A stretch of DNA of 15,553 nucleotides from Firmicutes bacterium UBA5486 (GTDB lineage: Bacteria; Bacillota; UBA4882; UBA10575): contig DIPO01000004.1 of assembly GCA_002427045.1 (NCBI GenBank), forward strand, positions 1 to 15,553, read 5' to 3'. Below the pieces are notes generated by a model. The model was not told the origin of the DNA. It did no database searches and was given only the letters and a program-made list of their open reading frames with translations. Positions 14,309-15,553 of this stretch are shown in pieces (within the stretch, counting starts at the first letter, position 1; every line of letters begins with the position of its first letter). The position numbers were made by a program, and so were the translations under genes.

Positions 14309-15160
14309 TTAAGAGTCTTTCTCTATAAAAAGAATACCCACAGTTCCTGGGCCGCAGTGACTGGAGATAACAGCTCCTGCTCGCGTAATTACTACTTCTT
14401 GTGCAAGGTTCATCTTCCGGAGCTCGTCTGCGATAAACTCTGCTGATTCATCGGCATGGCAGTGAGTTACCGAGATCCATCGTGGATGTAATAGCTCCTT
14501 GTTTTCGGTAGCCCATTCAATGAGGCGGGCATTGGCTTTAGTTTTGCTTCCCCGGAATTTTTCAGCCAAAACAAGTTTACCATTAATAACTTCAATTCGA
14601 GGATGGATCTGCAAGACATTTCCTATAAAGGCCTGAGTTCGGGAGAGTCGCCCCCCTTTATAGAGAAAATCCATCGAATCTACGATGAATGAAGTTTTTA
14701 TTCTGGGAACCATTTTGTTAAGTTGCTCTGCAATTTCCTTTAGAGGAATACCATTTTGCGCCATTTCAGCTCCGTGTAGGGCGAGAATGCCAATTCCCAT
14801 TGAGAGATTCTTGGAATCTACAATAGCAATTGGAGCTCCACTTAATTCTTGTGCCGCTAAGGATGCTGAGGAGACAGTTCCGGAGAGTCCGGAGGAAAGG
14901 CCTACGTAAAGGATTTCATGGCCTTGGTCTAACAGGCGGCGGAAAAGTTCAAGAAAATCTGCTGGAGTAGCTTGCCCTGTCTTTGGGAAAATTGGAGAAG
15001 TTTTTACTTTTTCCAAAAAATTAAAGGGGTCTAGATCTTTTCCATCTAAATAGACTTGATCACCGAAGTAAACGGAGAGAGGAATAATCTCTATAGAATA
15101 ACGATTAATCAGTTCGGGGGAGAGGTCAGCCGTAGAATCGGTGACAATTTTAATGGACAT
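14309..15160 (-). CDS. DegV family protein (fatty-acid-binding)
   Basis: A cytosolic lipid-binding protein of the DegV family (283 aa, normal length). Members bind fatty acids, and FakB-type members present them to a FakA kinase. Seen are the N-terminal KIVTDSTADLSPEL, the TGQATPADF region (61-69), the SSGLSGT loop (89-95) that contacts the carboxylate, VDSKNLSMGIG (114-124), YKGGRLSRTQAFIG with the conserved G-R-L-S, and the C-terminal HCGPGTVGILF. GGGAGG nine bases upstream sets the ATG. It stands alone, with no fakA-like kinase gene in the window. Nothing links it to the catabolic locus. Confidence 0.95.
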   Translation of the reverse strand: MSIKIVTDSTADLSPELINRYSIEIIPLSVYFGDQVYLDGKDLDPFNFLEKVKTSPIFPKTGQATPADFLELFRRLLDQGHEILYVGLSSGLSGTVSSASLAAQELSGAPIAIVDSKNLSMGIGILALHGAEMAQNGIPLKEIAEQLNKMVPRIKTSFIVDSMDFLYKGGRLSRTQAFIGNVLQIHPRIEVINGKLVLAEKFRGSKTKANARLIEWATENKELLHPRWISVTHCHADESAEFIADELRKMNLAQEVVITRAGAVISSHCGPGTVGILFIEKDS

Positions 15161-15433
15161 GCTTTAACGCCTCCCAAAAAAATTATAATAAAAAATAATT
15201 ATTCCAGTTTAAACCTAAAAAATATTTCCAGCCCGGACAAACTGTTCTAAGTGTTTTCACCTCCTTGTCAGAATATTATTATGTAGAGGATTTTAGAATA
15301 ATTCTATGTACAGACTGCCAAATCCTTCTTTGAACGTTTTTTTCATATTTTGTAAAAATCTAAGAATATCTTTAAACAATCCGCTATTCTGTTATACTTA
15401 TAAAATCATCGCTCGTGCACAGAAGGAATTATC
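15161..15433. other. AT-rich region upstream of degV
   Basis: No credible gene is seen. On the - strand, about 100 bases before degV, an AAGGAGGTGA-type ribosome-binding sequence (complement of 15254-15269) lacks a start codon at a usual distance. TAGAAT-A-ATTCTA (15294-15306) is a 13-bp inverted repeat with PerR/Fur-box-like symmetry. A clear degV promoter was not found. Confidence 0.4.
15371..15398 (+). promoter_or_regulatory. Possible + strand promoter near the right edge
   Basis: TTTAAA (15371-15376) and TATACT (15393-15398) are 16 bp apart. The -35 is weak. It lies about 35 bp before a short open frame with a ribosome binding site at 15434. Confidence 0.3.
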
Positions 15434-15547
15434 TTGTTAGATTTAGTTAATTTCAACAAAGTTTTTTCTATTTCTCTTAAGTTCAATGAACTAATACGGG
15501 CTTTTTGCGTTGCCATTGATTTTTTCTGTCCCTGCACAATATATTGA
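15434..15547 (+). CDS. Short open reading frame (37 codons), doubtful
   Basis: It starts with TTG six bases after GAAGGA (15422-15427), has a possible promoter upstream, and ends at TGA 15545-15547. The product is hydrophobic with several Phe and Cys (…RAFCVAIDFFCPCTIY) and matches nothing I know. The TTG start and short length make a chance frame equally likely. Confidence 0.2.
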   Translation: MLDLVNFNKVFSISLKFNELIRAFCVAIDFFCPCTIY

Positions 15548-15553
15548 TAGCCT

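Noticed and set aside
1..15553. CRISPR array, tRNA, rRNA or transposase genes
   Set aside because: No regularly spaced repeats, cloverleaf-like sequences, rRNA segments or transposase motifs were seen when reading through the window.

Overview
The window reads as an AT-rich chromosome segment of an anaerobic-type Bacillota (Firmicutes) lineage. Evidence is the strong GGAGG-type ribosome binding sites, frequent GTG/TTG starts, DegV and LacI/GalR proteins, and compact poly-T terminators. The ABC solute-binding protein has a plain signal peptide with no lipobox. That hints at a diderm lineage with a periplasm (Halanaerobiales- or Limnochordia-like), but the species cannot be fixed from the sequence.

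Layout. Positions 1-61 hold the last codons and terminator of a gene whose 3' end matches the eda gene at 12760-13413. Then comes a catabolic locus, all on the + strand: a LacI-family repressor (235-1248), an EamA/DMT transporter (1395-2270), an imidazolonepropionase-like amidohydrolase (2369-3535), a carbohydrate-type (CUT1) ABC importer made of a binding protein and two permeases but no ATPase (3631-6747), an SsnA/AtzA-type amidohydrolase (6783-8255), a dihydropyrimidinase/hydantoinase (8303-9709) and an M20 metallo-hydrolase (9804-11006). After a 287-bp gap with possible leader-RNA structure come ridA (11294-11671), a 2-keto-3-deoxygluconate kinase (11706-12731) and a KDPG aldolase (12760-13413), closed by a terminator. 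On the - strand are a small membrane protein of unknown function (13528-13914) and a DegV lipid-binding protein (14309-15160). Two AT-rich intergenic regions of about 390 bp contain palindromes and hairpins.

How the genes may work together. Nearly identical 18-bp LacI-type operators lie upstream of the repressor and upstream of the first amidohydrolase, so the repressor probably controls itself and the catabolic operon. The transporter family suggests a sugar-containing substrate. The three amidohydrolases plus the M20 enzyme suggest successive opening and hydrolysis of C-N bonds in a cyclic amide, ureide or deaminable compound. RidA would remove reactive enamine/imine by-products. KdgK and Eda would channel a 2-keto-3-deoxy sugar acid to pyruvate and glyceraldehyde 3-phosphate. 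The SsnA-like + hydantoinase + M20 trio resembles part of the ssnA-hyuA-ygeY purine/ureide cluster of enterobacteria, but its union with a CUT1 sugar importer and KDG enzymes is not a pathway I recognise. The substrate is inference.

The most notable observations are this unassigned catabolic combination, the repeated eda tail plus terminator about 13.4 kb apart (suggesting a duplicated module), a perfect 42-bp palindrome between the binding-protein and permease genes, and the shared operators.
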